A stretch of 64,000 bases of DNA from Lelliottia wanjuensis (GCF_030238365.1 NZ_JASSOT010000066.1:109261-173260), one strand, 5' to 3'; shown: positions 11,724 through 21,394, counted from the stretch's first letter. Made by a program: numbers and translations. The notes: a model not told the origin generated them from the letters alone.

Positions 11724-14335
11724 TACTGGCACCTCAGGGTAAACAGACTAATCGGTTTATTCATTTCACTCTCGGCAAGCTGGTATGTCGCTTTGCACTG
11801 TTCTTTAACGTCATCCCCCCACTGGACGGTTAATTCCCCGGTCAATGGCAGTCCCATCAAATAGGCCTGGCCGTCGTCGCCGACGAGGGTCGAGTTGCCG
11901 CCGTCACTGCGGCTGACGGTGGCACCAAACGGCACCGGTTTGTTGTTGTGTATTAGCGTCACCATTGCCCGCAGTCCGGTGTGGGCTGCGAAATTCGCCA
12001 CCACCAGCGCGCCTTCGCTTGGCACCACGTCAACGACGGCATTGTCGATATCCACTTTATCGCCCAGCGTATCGGTATTGAGCGCGATACGGTTTTGGCG
12101 GTAGGTGGTGGCATACGGTACGACGGCATAGCCGCGCCAGTCGGTTTTCACCCCGGTGCTGTTTTCAATATCCACACCCGAGGCACCCGGCGCTTTAATG
12201 AGCACATTGGTGCTGCCGAGCGGCTGGCTCAGGGTAATGCCGTTGGCATGGGCGACGATCCCCCCACTCAGGCCGTAGTTCACCTGCTGGTAGCCTGCGC
12301 CGTAGTTGTAGCCGATGTTGCCGTTGCCGAGTCCGCCCTGATAGTTCAGCGACGCGTTACCGCTGGTGCCATCGCCCTGATTGGCGTAGCCCTGCTGCAC
12401 CGTGTAGCTGAGGTTGTTGTCGCTGAGCAGCGTGCCGCTGACGCCCGCCGACTGGGTCATTTTGCCGTGGTTATCGGTACTGTTGCTGTAGGTGGCGTAA
12501 GCGTTATTGAGAGGGTTGCTCACGTCGCTGTTATCGCCAGAGGCGAGCCATTTTCCGAGCGGCAGCGAGATGCCCAACGCAAACTGCTGGTCGGCCTGCG
12601 GCTGGCCCATCGCTTTGTTGTAGCTGTAGCTCAGGTTAAAGCTGACGTCATTCAGGTTACCGCTGTAGCCCACCTGCCACAGATTGTCGGTTTCGCTGGT
12701 ATTCCAGTAGCTTTGCTGGCTACCGGTGACATACACCGACCCGTTGCTGCCGACCTGCTGCGAAATGTTGATCTGTATTTTGCCGCGTTTGCTGTAGTAG
12801 AGGTCGTAATAGTCCGTCCAGTCCGGCTCGACGTCTTTTTTGCCGTCCTGGGTGTCGATGGTATAGCCGCTCATCTGGGTGTAGGTGGTGTCATCCAGGG
12901 TATAAAAGCCCTGCGTCGAGTAGCGATAGCCGAGCAGCTGGAAGTTGGTGCCCGTCGAGTTCAGCGATTTGGCGTATAGAAAGCGCAATGATTGCCCGCT
13001 GTGTTTGCTGTCGTCGGCAAGCGTACTGTTGGCCTGGGTCAGGTCGGCTGAAAACGCGCCGATATCGCCGAGGTTCAGCCCGAGCCCGAGGCTCTCCGCC
13101 TGATAGTTTTCCGAGTGCTGCATACCGCCGTAGGCCGTCATCCCGTACGGCAGCCCCCAAATGAGAGTGCCCTGGGCGAAATTCTGGTCATCCTGATCGG
13201 CGGTATTGGTGTGATACTGCCCGGCGGTCACGGCATATTTTATTCGCCCTTCGCGCTGTAACAGCGGCACAGCGGAATAAGGCACCGAGAAGGTGGTTTT
13301 GCTGCCGTCGGTTTCGGCAATTTCCACGTCCATATCGCCGCTCGATGAGGTCGGGTAGAGATCGTTGATCTCAAACGCACCCGGCGAGACGTAAGTTTGG
13401 TAGATGACGTAGCCGTTCTGTTTGACAGTCACTTTGGCGTTGCTGCGGGCGATACCGCGCACCGTTGGCGCGAAACCGCGCAGGCTGTCGGGCAACATAT
13501 TGTCGTCAGAAGCTATCTGCACACCGCGAAAACCGACGCTATCGAACACGTCTGACGGGGTATAGCTGTCGCCGACGGTCAACTCTCCCTTCAGCGGGAT
13601 GATGTTGCGCTGCAGGTAGGTGCTGATGTGCTCCCAGTGGCTGGCGCTGCCGTCGCCCTGCCCCCCGTCGTAGGTGCCGGATGAATAGTCGTGCAGCCGC
13701 CACGGCCCGATGTTCAGCGTGCTTTGCAGATTGAGGTAATAACTGTTGCTGACGCTATCGCCCCAACTGTTACTGCCGGTGAAATCATAATTCAGCAGCA
13801 GCGCGGTGATGCCGTCGTCCCACTGTTCCGGCGGGATATAGCCGCGCGCACTCTGCTTCATCGCCGCCTGCGGCAGGCTGATGTTCAGGTGCTGCTGCTC
13901 AAAATCAAAATCGGTACGAGCGTCGGGGATCATCGTCGCCAGCGGCACACAGGCATCTTTCGCCATAGCGGCGATATCCGGAAACGCTTTCATCTCAACG
14001 CCGAGCGCGTCCAGCCGCACGCGCGTCAGGCAGGGCGCGACATCGCCCTGTTTGTTGGCAGGCGCTTTGAACTCGACGTCTTCGGTCGAGACGAACGTCC
14101 CGTTCAGATAGATATCGACGCGATATTTCCCCGGCCCGTGACCGTTGCCTTTTTCAAAGCGTTTAAGGCTGGCGACCGCCGACGGATCGTCCGACAAAAA
14201 GGCAGGGTTGAAATAGTTATCCGCCCGTGTCACAGGAGAAAACACCAACGTCAACAGCACTATCTGCCGCCATCCCGGCGTACGGAGGAAGGCACGCGTC
14301 GGCGGAGTTAACGGAGTGTCCATTCTCGTTCGCAT
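11723..14335 (-). CDS. Outer-membrane fimbrial usher (FimD family)
   Basis: An 870-residue usher that forms the secretion pore and assembles pilins. After a signal peptide ending around residue 38 comes the N-terminal domain (NYFNPAFLSDD, then FEKGNGHGPGKYRVDIYLNG), a 24-strand beta barrel with an internal plug (conserved SDDNMLPDSLRGFAPTVRGI), and C-terminal domains. Length is standard for the family. It begins 4 bases after the chaperone stop. It is the most GC-rich gene of the operon, closer to the chromosomal backbone than the tip-type gene that follows. Confidence 0.95.
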   Translation of the reverse strand: MRTRMDTPLTPPTRAFLRTPGWRQIVLLTLVFSPVTRADNYFNPAFLSDDPSAVASLKRFEKGNGHGPGKYRVDIYLNGTFVSTEDVEFKAPANKQGDVAPCLTRVRLDALGVEMKAFPDIAAMAKDACVPLATMIPDARTDFDFEQQHLNISLPQAAMKQSARGYIPPEQWDDGITALLLNYDFTGSNSWGDSVSNSYYLNLQSTLNIGPWRLHDYSSGTYDGGQGDGSASHWEHISTYLQRNIIPLKGELTVGDSYTPSDVFDSVGFRGVQIASDDNMLPDSLRGFAPTVRGIARSNAKVTVKQNGYVIYQTYVSPGAFEINDLYPTSSSGDMDVEIAETDGSKTTFSVPYSAVPLLQREGRIKYAVTAGQYHTNTADQDDQNFAQGTLIWGLPYGMTAYGGMQHSENYQAESLGLGLNLGDIGAFSADLTQANSTLADDSKHSGQSLRFLYAKSLNSTGTNFQLLGYRYSTQGFYTLDDTTYTQMSGYTIDTQDGKKDVEPDWTDYYDLYYSKRGKIQINISQQVGSNGSVYVTGSQQSYWNTSETDNLWQVGYSGNLNDVSFNLSYSYNKAMGQPQADQQFALGISLPLGKWLASGDNSDVSNPLNNAYATYSNSTDNHGKMTQSAGVSGTLLSDNNLSYTVQQGYANQGDGTSGNASLNYQGGLGNGNIGYNYGAGYQQVNYGLSGGIVAHANGITLSQPLGSTNVLIKAPGASGVDIENSTGVKTDWRGYAVVPYATTYRQNRIALNTDTLGDKVDIDNAVVDVVPSEGALVVANFAAHTGLRAMVTLIHNNKPVPFGATVSRSDGGNSTLVGDDGQAYLMGLPLTGELTVQWGDDVKEQCKATYQLAESEMNKPISLFTLRCQ

Positions 14336-14339
14336 AATG

Positions 14340-15041
14340 CTATTCCATTATGCCTTTTTGTCCGGCGGTGTTAGCGCCAAAGTCGCTGACCGTCTGAAAG
14401 ACTATCTCACCCTGAGCGTTGTCCGGAACCGGAACCGTCAGGCTCTCCTTGGGCGGCACCATGGTGTTGGGGAGCTTTTCGCCGCCGACGGTAAACTGCA
14501 CCAGCGTTACGTAATAGGGGCTCGGGTTTTTAATCGACAATTGTGCGCCCACGCGATGAAAGCGCAGCAGCGCCGGTGCATCCACCGATTTAATCGGCAG
14601 ATTTTTCGGCCGCACAAACAGCTTGATCCGGCTCAGCACCGCCAGCTGGAGCGTGTTTTTGCCTTTAGTGTCCGCGGCAGCTGAAGGGATAGCCTTCATA
14701 TTCAGCCAGTAGACCGTTTCACGGTCGGCAGGCAGGTTTTTCGCGCTTATATACATTACCCGCAGAGTGTTTTCTTTTTGCGGCTGAATGACAAACAGCG
14801 GCGGGGTAATTGCGAAATCCGGGCTTCTTGCGCCGTTTTCATCTTCCACCCAGCTCTGGATCAAAAACACGGCGTTGTCATCGCTGTTGTTGACCGACAT
14901 GGAAACCTGGCTGCTGCCCGCCGGATAGATAAGCCGGGTGCCGCCGAGAGAGACGCCACCGGCACAGGCCGTGTGGCTGACACAGAGCATCATCGCCGTT
15001 AATGCGAAGGGCTGAATAAAACGATGAGTCAACACATTCAC
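14340..15041 (-). CDS. Periplasmic fimbrial chaperone (FimC/PapD family)
   Basis: A 233-residue chaperone with a cleavable signal ending TACA. The fold is shown by GGVSLGGTRLIYPAGSSQVS, the signature LPADRETVYWLNMKAIP at about residues 95-115, the basic-residue strand SRIKLFVRPKNLP, and domain 2 (IKNPSPYYVTLVQFTVGG). The short loop between the F1 and G1 strands is typical of chaperones serving rod-like pili. It lies 8 bases after the second subunit gene and 4 bases before the usher, so it is probably the principal chaperone of the system. Confidence 0.94.
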   Translation of the reverse strand: MNVLTHRFIQPFALTAMMLCVSHTACAGGVSLGGTRLIYPAGSSQVSMSVNNSDDNAVFLIQSWVEDENGARSPDFAITPPLFVIQPQKENTLRVMYISAKNLPADRETVYWLNMKAIPSAAADTKGKNTLQLAVLSRIKLFVRPKNLPIKSVDAPALLRFHRVGAQLSIKNPSPYYVTLVQFTVGGEKLPNTMVPPKESLTVPVPDNAQGEIVFQTVSDFGANTAGQKGIME

Positions 15042-15049
15042 CTCAATAA

Positions 15050-15586
15050 CTACGGATAGATAACGATAAAATTCGCCACCACGCTGGCATCACCGGCGAC
15101 GATGCGCGCTGTGGCGCGGTATTTGGCGATAAAATGCAGGACGTTTTGGCCGTCAATCAGGGTCTTGTAAGAACGTGGAGCACTGTTGGGCACAACCAGA
15201 TTGGCCTGTTCGTCATAGATCCCGAGACCGACGCCGATGGCTGAACCGGGTCCGTCAGTGATGGCGAGAACCAGAGGATCGTGGCTGTCGGTAACGCCCT
15301 GAAATGCCACCCCGGCAGACTGGCTGACGGCGGAGTTGCAGTCAGTTAAGGTCAGGGTGAAACCAATAGGATCGGCCCAACTGCCCACGCCGTTGAAGGC
15401 CTCTTTACGTACCTGGCCCATTTCGACGGTCTGGTCGCTGCTTTGGGCATTCACCGCACAGGCAGCATCTACGGCGTTGCCGTTAAAGTGGATTAGCCCT
15501 CCGGTTTCATCCGCGGCGGCGCTACAGGCGAGCAAAAGCAGGCCGACAACAGGAAACATCTGCCTGGTAAGCGTCTGAAACGGCAT
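15050..15586 (-). CDS. Fimbrial subunit, paralogue of the major pilin (FimI-like position)
   Basis: A 178-residue pilin starting at ATG 15586, chosen because AAGGA lies just upstream and the signal peptide (MPFQTLTRQMFPVVGLLLLA) begins there; an in-frame ATG 30 bases earlier lacks support. The mature part GLIHFNGNAVDAACAVNAQS and MGQVRKEAFNGVGSW closely follows the major subunit encoded just upstream, so the two are likely tandem duplicates. It takes the position of fimI in the type 1 operon, where the product ends or anchors the rod. The C-terminal strand ends NFIVIYP. Confidence 0.88.
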   Translation of the reverse strand: MPFQTLTRQMFPVVGLLLLACSAAADETGGLIHFNGNAVDAACAVNAQSSDQTVEMGQVRKEAFNGVGSWADPIGFTLTLTDCNSAVSQSAGVAFQGVTDSHDPLVLAITDGPGSAIGVGLGIYDEQANLVVPNSAPRSYKTLIDGQNVLHFIAKYRATARIVAGDASVVANFIVIYP

Positions 15587-15660
15587 CTTAAGGTCCTTGA
15601 AACAGAGAATCATCACGCCGTCCCTGGCGTTTTTTTCATCCTTGAATCAGTTTTTCAGGA

Positions 15661-16224
15661 TCAGGAGTAGGTCACGTTGAAGGTCGCGGTGGCCTGCACA
15701 TCGCCTGGTTTCACCGTGGTGCCGGTGGTGATGTAATCCGCAGAGAAGACCAGTGAGTTTTCACCATTAATCAGCGCATAGGCTGGAGACGCCGTTCCCA
15801 GAGCCAGAGCTTTACCGACATTGTCATACAGCTGAATGCCAATACCCACGGCTGAACCCGCACCGGCGGTATTGTCGAGAGCGGTAGGCATAGCTGCAGG
15901 GGCGTTACCGCTGAAGGTGATGGCGGCATTTTTGGAGACAGTGGTGTCACAGTCGGACAGCTTGATGGTGAATGGGCGTTTCTGATTCGCCGCGGTACCC
16001 GGTGCAACTTTGCCGTCTGCACCTGCAAATTTCGCGGTACGAACCTGGCCCATATCGACGTTAAAATCGACGGAGTCTTCGTCCACTGAACAAGCGGCAT
16101 CGACAACGGTACCGTTAAAATGCACCTGACCACCGGTCACTGAGGTGCCCGCTGCCAGCGCAGAACCTGATAAAGCCAAAAGGGTTGCTGCGAATAAAGT
16201 GTTCAGTTTTTGTGAACTAGTCAT
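15661..16224 (-). CDS. Major fimbrial subunit (FimA-like pilin)
   Basis: First gene of the operon and the probable rod subunit, 187 residues. Signal peptide cleavage is expected after ALAA (about residue 24). The mature sequence has the donor strand GGQVHFNGTVVDAAC, a disulphide pair (the Cys of DAACSVD and that of KLSDCDTT), and the C-terminal chaperone-binding strand ATFNVTYS. A 385-base AT-rich region separates it from the divergent regulator. The family matches type 1-like fimbriae, but no specific named operon can be assigned. Confidence 0.92.
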   Translation of the reverse strand: MTSSQKLNTLFAATLLALSGSALAAGTSVTGGQVHFNGTVVDAACSVDEDSVDFNVDMGQVRTAKFAGADGKVAPGTAANQKRPFTIKLSDCDTTVSKNAAITFSGNAPAAMPTALDNTAGAGSAVGIGIQLYDNVGKALALGTASPAYALINGENSLVFSADYITTGTTVKPGDVQATATFNVTYS

Positions 16225-16609
16225 GTATATCGTCCTTTATTATTTAAATAAGCTATCTACTAATAGCCCTAAAAATTGTTAAACCATTGCTCGTGCTCAC
16301 AAATAATTCGTCACATGAACACCAGGGAATTCATGATATTTTTGGCATGACGAGGTATTTGTTACGCCGATAATTATGCAGTTTTTTACTTTCAATCAAA
16401 TAGAAAATTTAAACCATTTTTGTACAGCACCCCGTCCAATTATAGACACTTCACCCTACATTTATAGATACTTTGTTATAAGTGAATGATGCGTTTAAAA
16501 TAATCTGTATTTATACGACAGCCAAAATATTGAATCATTCTATATTGCTTATTTTAGCAGAGGTTTTACCTGACATTGTAATTTTAGAAACTGTTATCTG
16601 GAGAGAGTA
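16225..16609. promoter_or_regulatory. AT-rich divergent control region of the fimbrial operon, with phased direct repeats
   Basis: A 385-base region with no gene, much more AT-rich than the flanking backbone. It must hold the promoters of the fimbrial operon (leftward) and of the regulator (rightward). Two near-identical 12-base direct repeats, TTATAGACACTT at 16440-16451 and TTATAGATACTT at 16462-16473, are 22 bases apart start to start, which is two helical turns. That spacing suits a protein bound to one face of the DNA. AT-richness also suits H-NS silencing, which is inference. Confidence 0.6.
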
Positions 16610-17296
16610 ATGAAATCGGCATTACATAATTGCGTTTCCGTTTATCAAGATCCCTGCTTTAACCTGGAAAAACCTGTAGCAGAGGTGGAACGAATCATTG
16701 AGAAGTTGCTTCCAGCCGCGACTCCGGTCTTCATGCAGGAAGGTGGAGGTGTTATCAACCTGAAACTTCTCAATAAAAATAAGGGCGGGCTTTCGGTCAT
16801 TTTGTTATTAAAGGGAAAAATGAATTTTATCAGAAAGTCCTCAGGAGGAATACTCTTTGGCACTGCAGAGGGTCCATCTGTATTTGGATTGTTGGGTTCC
16901 AGCTTTAAAGAAGAGGTTTTCAAATATGTCGCCGTGGGTGACTGTAATATCTATGCCCTGCCCAGGGATATGGCAATTGATATAATTAATAATCACAATC
17001 TGCTACGTGATGTTCTTAACTATCATGCTTATATTTCTGATATGGAAGTAAGGTACAGTAATCGCCTCATCAATCAAACCCCCTATGGAATTGTGTGTGC
17101 GATTCTCTGCGAACTTGCTGCATTACCTGAATCAATACGATTAAAAACAGGTATTGCTAAATTTATCATTGAAAGAAGTCATATAAGCCGCAGCACGATG
17201 ATGAAAATTCTGGCTGACTTGCGTGATGGAGGGTATGTGGATATCCAGTATGGAAAACTGATAAGAATTATAAAGAATTTCCCGAAATTTTATTGA
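16610..17296 (+). CDS. IprA/YaiV-like winged-helix transcriptional regulator
   Basis: A 228-residue protein with an N-terminal beta-rich half resembling a cyclic-nucleotide-binding fold (VILLLKGKMNFIRKSSGG, FGLLGSSF) and a C-terminal helix-turn-helix (SHISRSTMMKILADLRDGGY at about residues 188-207). This plan matches the YaiV/IprA group of enteric regulators, CRP-like in shape but without clear nucleotide-binding residues. A GGAGAG ribosome site precedes the ATG. It is divergent from the fimbrial operon and lies inside the same insertion, so control of fimbriation is a reasonable inference. Confidence 0.78.
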   Translation: MKSALHNCVSVYQDPCFNLEKPVAEVERIIEKLLPAATPVFMQEGGGVINLKLLNKNKGGLSVILLLKGKMNFIRKSSGGILFGTAEGPSVFGLLGSSFKEEVFKYVAVGDCNIYALPRDMAIDIINNHNLLRDVLNYHAYISDMEVRYSNRLINQTPYGIVCAILCELAALPESIRLKTGIAKFIIERSHISRSTMMKILADLRDGGYVDIQYGKLIRIIKNFPKFY

Positions 17297-17432
17297 GTCT
17301 ATCGTAAAGCAGATAGAGACTATAATTAAAATTGTGCAATTGCCTGTTTTTGATATGTTCACTCCAACAACACATACAGGCAAATTATGGATGAAACCGA
17401 GCTGAGCATACCCCATGACCGCGGCAAAAACG

Positions 17433-18485
17433 TTACCGCGTGATCCACAACGTCGGCCACGCGTCCGGCCCGTGCCAGTTGTCGCAGCTCGGCTCTTCCG
17501 CGTACCGCACCAGACGGAAACGCTGGCCGTCAAAACGCCAGCGCGTCTGGATCCCGCAGTCGCCCATTCCACGCCCTAACGCCAGGGTCGTCAGCTCACG
17601 GCTTTTCTCGTCAAAGCGGGCGTTCATCAGCTCCATCTCGCTGCTCTCGCTCGACGAGACAAACGGCAGGCGCAGCCGCACGGTTCGGGCGGCGAACGGT
17701 TTTTTACGCGACACCAGCCACGCCAGATCCACCGTATTGTAAGCCCCTGCTTCACAGCTGATCATCAGCAGCGCTTTGTCATCCGTTAAGGCCGTCACCC
17801 GCACTTCGCGGCGGTTAGGGTCCAGCGAGCACTGGCTGTTGTTCATGCGCCAGCTGCCGTAATCCAGCAGATCGTTGAGCTCTTCATGCGTCAGAGGCGT
17901 CGGCGTCGGGTTGACCACCGCCACCTCTTTCAGCGCCGGGGCCGGTGGCACGCTGAGCGGCGGTTCGTCGCCCTTTTTAATCCACGCGGTTTCACTCCCC
18001 ACACGCTTTTGCTGGGCATCAATGAACAGCAACGCCGCCTTGAGCCCCGCCAGCGAGATAATCTGTTTGCCGCCTTTCAGCGTCAACGCCTCCCCTTCCT
18101 GAATGGTTTTCAGGAATGCGGCGATGGTCGCGGTATCGTCGGTCACCAGATGCCACGGCGTAATTTTCCAGTGCAGCGCATCCAGCGTCAGGGGCTGACC
18201 ATCGAGCAGCAGGCGAGGTGCAACGGGCGCTTCTTTCACCGGCGACGCTTCCAGCCCACCCAAATCAATGCGCAGATTGGCGTCGGTTTTGGCCCCTGCG
18301 CTGCGGCTTAAGGTCATCACCAGCCCCTGATGCTCACCGGTATTGCGCGCAACGCAAAAGTTCTGGTTGTTGCAGGTCACCTGCCAGTCGGAAAACGCTT
18401 GCTGTGCAGGTGCCGCCCAGGCCAGAGGCACAGACAGTACGCTGAGGAATAAAATAAGAAGAATGCTGTGGCGCATGAAAGGCAC
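17433..18485 (-). CDS. ypfG: YpfG, DUF1176 secreted protein
   Basis: A 350-residue protein with an N-terminal signal peptide (HSILLILFLSVLSVPLAWA) followed by the DUF1176 region (AFSDWQVTCNNQNFCVARNTG) that is characteristic of YpfG. Several cysteines suggest disulphides in a periplasmic protein. Its function is unknown. In E. coli ypfG lies beside tktB; here the fimbrial insertion separates the two, which marks the insertion boundary between 8851 and 17433. No obvious partner is encoded nearby apart from the divergently unrelated nudK. Confidence 0.88.
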   Translation of the reverse strand: MPFMRHSILLILFLSVLSVPLAWAAPAQQAFSDWQVTCNNQNFCVARNTGEHQGLVMTLSRSAGAKTDANLRIDLGGLEASPVKEAPVAPRLLLDGQPLTLDALHWKITPWHLVTDDTATIAAFLKTIQEGEALTLKGGKQIISLAGLKAALLFIDAQQKRVGSETAWIKKGDEPPLSVPPAPALKEVAVVNPTPTPLTHEELNDLLDYGSWRMNNSQCSLDPNRREVRVTALTDDKALLMISCEAGAYNTVDLAWLVSRKKPFAARTVRLRLPFVSSSESSEMELMNARFDEKSRELTTLALGRGMGDCGIQTRWRFDGQRFRLVRYAEEPSCDNWHGPDAWPTLWITR

Positions 18486-18600
18486 AATCCCGGAAACAGA
18501 AACTCGAAAACTGGCGGTATGTTCGTTTCGTTGCCGGGATTGCTCAATCGGATTTATCGGATAGATTTATCTGAAAGACAATTTACCGATAGTTTATTAA

Positions 18601-19173
18601 TCAAGACATTAGCCCAGAGAGCTGTAAATACTGGAGCAGTATCAACGTTTTACCATCGCGAATTTCGCCGGTTTTGACCATCTCCAGCGCCTGAGTGAAC
18701 GGAATTTCCAGCACGTCGATGGCCTCGTCCTCGACGCCGCCGCCCGCATGGCTGCGCTGCGCGTCGGTGTATTCGGCGATAAAGAAGTGAATGAGTTCCG
18801 TCACGCCGCCAGGGGACATGTACAGCTCGAACAGTTTAGTGACTTGCCCCACCTCAAAGCCCGTCTCTTCGATGGCCTCTTTGCGGATGCACACTTCGGG
18901 TTCGTCGTTATCCAGCAGACCGGCGCAGGTTTCGATCAGGCGTCCGTCGGCGTTGCCATTCACCCAGGTTGCGACGCGGAACTGACGGATCAGTACGACG
19001 GTTTGCTTTTCACGGCTGTATAAGAGGATGGTGGCGCCATTGCCGCGGTCGTAGACTTCGCGCTTGTGGCGGACCACTTCGCCTTTGTGAGTTAAATCGT
19101 AGGTAATGTTGCGCAGGACAAAATAGTTTTCAGAGAGGATTTTATCTTTGATGATCTCAATTTTCAGGCTCAT
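18601..19173 (-). CDS. nudK: GDP-mannose pyrophosphatase NudK (Nudix hydrolase)
   Basis: Hydrolyses GDP-mannose to GMP and mannose-1-phosphate. The start at 19173 ([18 protein letters not shown]) gives 191 residues, the E. coli length; the ATG 30 bases upstream is not conserved. The Nudix box is visible as an [12 protein letters not shown] segment followed by the glutamate helix [10 protein letters not shown] at about residues 85-120. It lies between aegA and ypfG on the same strand. Confidence 0.93.
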   Translation of the reverse strand: MSLKIEIIKDKILSENYFVLRNITYDLTHKGEVVRHKREVYDRGNGATILLYSREKQTVVLIRQFRVATWVNGNADGRLIETCAGLLDNDEPEVCIRKEAIEETGFEVGQVTKLFELYMSPGGVTELIHFFIAEYTDAQRSHAGGGVEDEAIDVLEIPFTQALEMVKTGEIRDGKTLILLQYLQLSGLMS

Positions 19174-19239
19174 ACGGGCTCCAGGACGTAATGAGTGATT
19201 CATAGTACGCCCTGAAATCCGCTTTGTCGCCCCGCTGAT

Positions 19240-21216
19240 TTAATGAATTTTGGGCTGTTTTATGTGCAGCCAGTCCATCATCCCCTGCGCGGCGTGCCGC
19301 CCTTCAGCCATCGCCGTGACCACCAGATCCGCCCCGCGCACCGCGTCGCCTCCGGCAAAGATTTGCGGATGGCTGGTCTGGTAACGATAGCGGCTCTCGA
19401 CGCTTGCCACGATGCGTCCCCAGCCATCGACATTCACACCCTGCGCCTGTAGCCACGGCATCGAATGCGGGTTAAAACCAAACGCCATGATCACCGCGTC
19501 GGCGGGCATCACAAACTCGCTGCCTTCGACGGGGACCGGACGGCGACGCCCCTGGGCATCGGGCTCACCGAGCGCAGTGCGCAGCAGGCGAATGCCGTTG
19601 ACCTGACCCGTCTCGTCCAGCACCAGCTCGACGGGCTGCACGTTAAACTCAAAGTACGCCCCCTCCTCTTTGGCGTTTTTGACCTCTTTTTTGGAACCCG
19701 GCATGTTGGCCTCGTCCCGGCGATAGGCACAGGTGACCTTCGCCGCCTGGTGGCGCAGCGCGGTGCGCACGCAGTCCATCGCCGTATCCCCGCCGCCGAG
19801 CACCACCACGTTTAACCCGGCGACGTCGATAAAGGGCTCGGCATCCAGGGACGGGAGCCCCATCAGATGACGGGTGTTGGCGACCAGGAACGGCAGAGCG
19901 TCGTACACGCCCGGCGCGTCTTCGTGCGGAATACCCGCTTTCATCGAGCGGTAGGTTCCCACGCCGATAAACACCGCGTCGTAATCGTTCAACAGCTGGG
20001 ACATCGGCAGATCTTTACCCACTTCGCAGTTCAGTTCGAACTGAATCCCCATCGCGGTAAATATCTCCCGACGCCGCGCCAGTAGGGATTTATCCAGCTT
20101 GAAGGCCGGAATGCCGAAGGTGAGTAGCCCGCCAATTTCCGGGTGCCGGTCGTAGACCGTCACACTCACGCCGTGGCGAATCAGCCGGTCTGCGCACGCC
20201 AGCCCCGCCGGACCGGCGCCAATAATCGCAATACGCTTGTCGACAGGCATGACGCCGCTCATATCGGGCCGCCACCCTTTGGTCAGCGCCTGATCGGAGA
20301 TGTAGCGTTCGATGTTGCCGATGGTCACCGCGCCGGATTCATCGCGCAGGGTGCAGGCACCTTCGCACAGGCGGTCCTGCGGGCAGACGCGCCCGGTGAT
20401 CTCCGGCAGGCAGTTGGTCTGATGGGACAATTCAACCGCCGCGTCGATATCTCCGGCTTTGACGCGCTCAATCCACTGGGGAATGTGGTTGTGCAGCGGA
20501 CAGGTCCATTCGCAGATGGAGTGCTCGCCGCACTTCAGGCAGCGCGCCGCCTCGCGGTGCGCCTGGTCTGCGCTGAAGGGTAGATAGATTTCGTCGAAAT
20601 TGTCGGCGCGCTCCTGCGGGCAGAGCTTATCCGGTTCACCGCGCGCGGCCAGGGCCTGCATCTGCTGAATTTTGCTTTGCCGTGACACCACCTCTGTTAC
20701 CACGCTGTGCCACGGCTGCGCTTCCTGACAGGCCGCACGCAGACGGCGCGCTTTTGCCAGCCGATTTAGCACGTCTGGCGTAACCAGCGTCAGGGCATCT
20801 GCCGGACAATTCGCCACGCACGCGGGGCCTTGCGGCCTGCCGTGGCACAAATCGCATTTGTGCGCTGAGGCTTTGACCTGACCGTCCGACATGGGGGCGA
20901 TCACAATTTCCATCGTGCCGAACGGGCAAGCCACAGCACAGGATTTACACCCGATGCATTTTTGCTGATTCACCTGTACGCTGTCGTGGGTTTTGGCGAT
21001 GGCACCGTTCGGGCAGCTTTGCGCACAGGGGGCGTTTTCGCAGTGGTGACAGGTGACCGCGCTGTGTCGTTTGCCCTCTTTCAGCACCGTAATGCGCGGG
21101 ACAAACTGACGCTGGCTTAAGACGTGTTGCTCATCATTGTGCGCCATCACGCAGGCCACTTCGCAGGCGTGACAGCCAATACATTGCAGGTTATCGGCCA
21201 TAATAAAACGATTCAT
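19240..21216 (-). CDS. aegA: AegA, iron-sulphur oxidoreductase with GltD-like C-terminal half
   Basis: A 658-residue fusion. The N-terminal 200 residues carry ferredoxin-type 4Fe-4S motifs (CIGCHACEVACVMAHNDEQ, CHHCENAPCAQSCPNG, CIGCKSCAVACPFG). The rest resembles the small subunit of glutamate synthase, with two dinucleotide-binding loops (AIIGAGPAGLACADRL and VVLGGGDTAMDC). In E. coli it is an anaerobically regulated protein linked to urate degradation. The ATG at 21216 fits the family; a TTG 72 bases upstream would add an unrelated tail. The divergent neighbour is narQ, as in E. coli. Confidence 0.94.
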   Translation of the reverse strand: MNRFIMADNLQCIGCHACEVACVMAHNDEQHVLSQRQFVPRITVLKEGKRHSAVTCHHCENAPCAQSCPNGAIAKTHDSVQVNQQKCIGCKSCAVACPFGTMEIVIAPMSDGQVKASAHKCDLCHGRPQGPACVANCPADALTLVTPDVLNRLAKARRLRAACQEAQPWHSVVTEVVSRQSKIQQMQALAARGEPDKLCPQERADNFDEIYLPFSADQAHREAARCLKCGEHSICEWTCPLHNHIPQWIERVKAGDIDAAVELSHQTNCLPEITGRVCPQDRLCEGACTLRDESGAVTIGNIERYISDQALTKGWRPDMSGVMPVDKRIAIIGAGPAGLACADRLIRHGVSVTVYDRHPEIGGLLTFGIPAFKLDKSLLARRREIFTAMGIQFELNCEVGKDLPMSQLLNDYDAVFIGVGTYRSMKAGIPHEDAPGVYDALPFLVANTRHLMGLPSLDAEPFIDVAGLNVVVLGGGDTAMDCVRTALRHQAAKVTCAYRRDEANMPGSKKEVKNAKEEGAYFEFNVQPVELVLDETGQVNGIRLLRTALGEPDAQGRRRPVPVEGSEFVMPADAVIMAFGFNPHSMPWLQAQGVNVDGWGRIVASVESRYRYQTSHPQIFAGGDAVRGADLVVTAMAEGRHAAQGMMDWLHIKQPKIH

Positions 21217-21394
21217 AAAGGCACCTGTTCTGGTAGCATTAACCCTATTTTTTATATGAATATTGACCACCCCGTCAGTCCCAGGCAATGGTCATTTGCC
21301 CAGGACGGGGGACTATTTACGACTTACCTGTGACAGATCAATTTATTTCATCCCAGGTAAAATTGCGTTTCAGTAACGTTCAGGAAACCGAGTT

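Noticed and set aside
17388..17444. 18-codon frame MDETELSIPHDRGKNVTA
   Set aside because: ATG has only a weak upstream site and the frame ends within the ypfG coding region on the other strand; no known counterpart.
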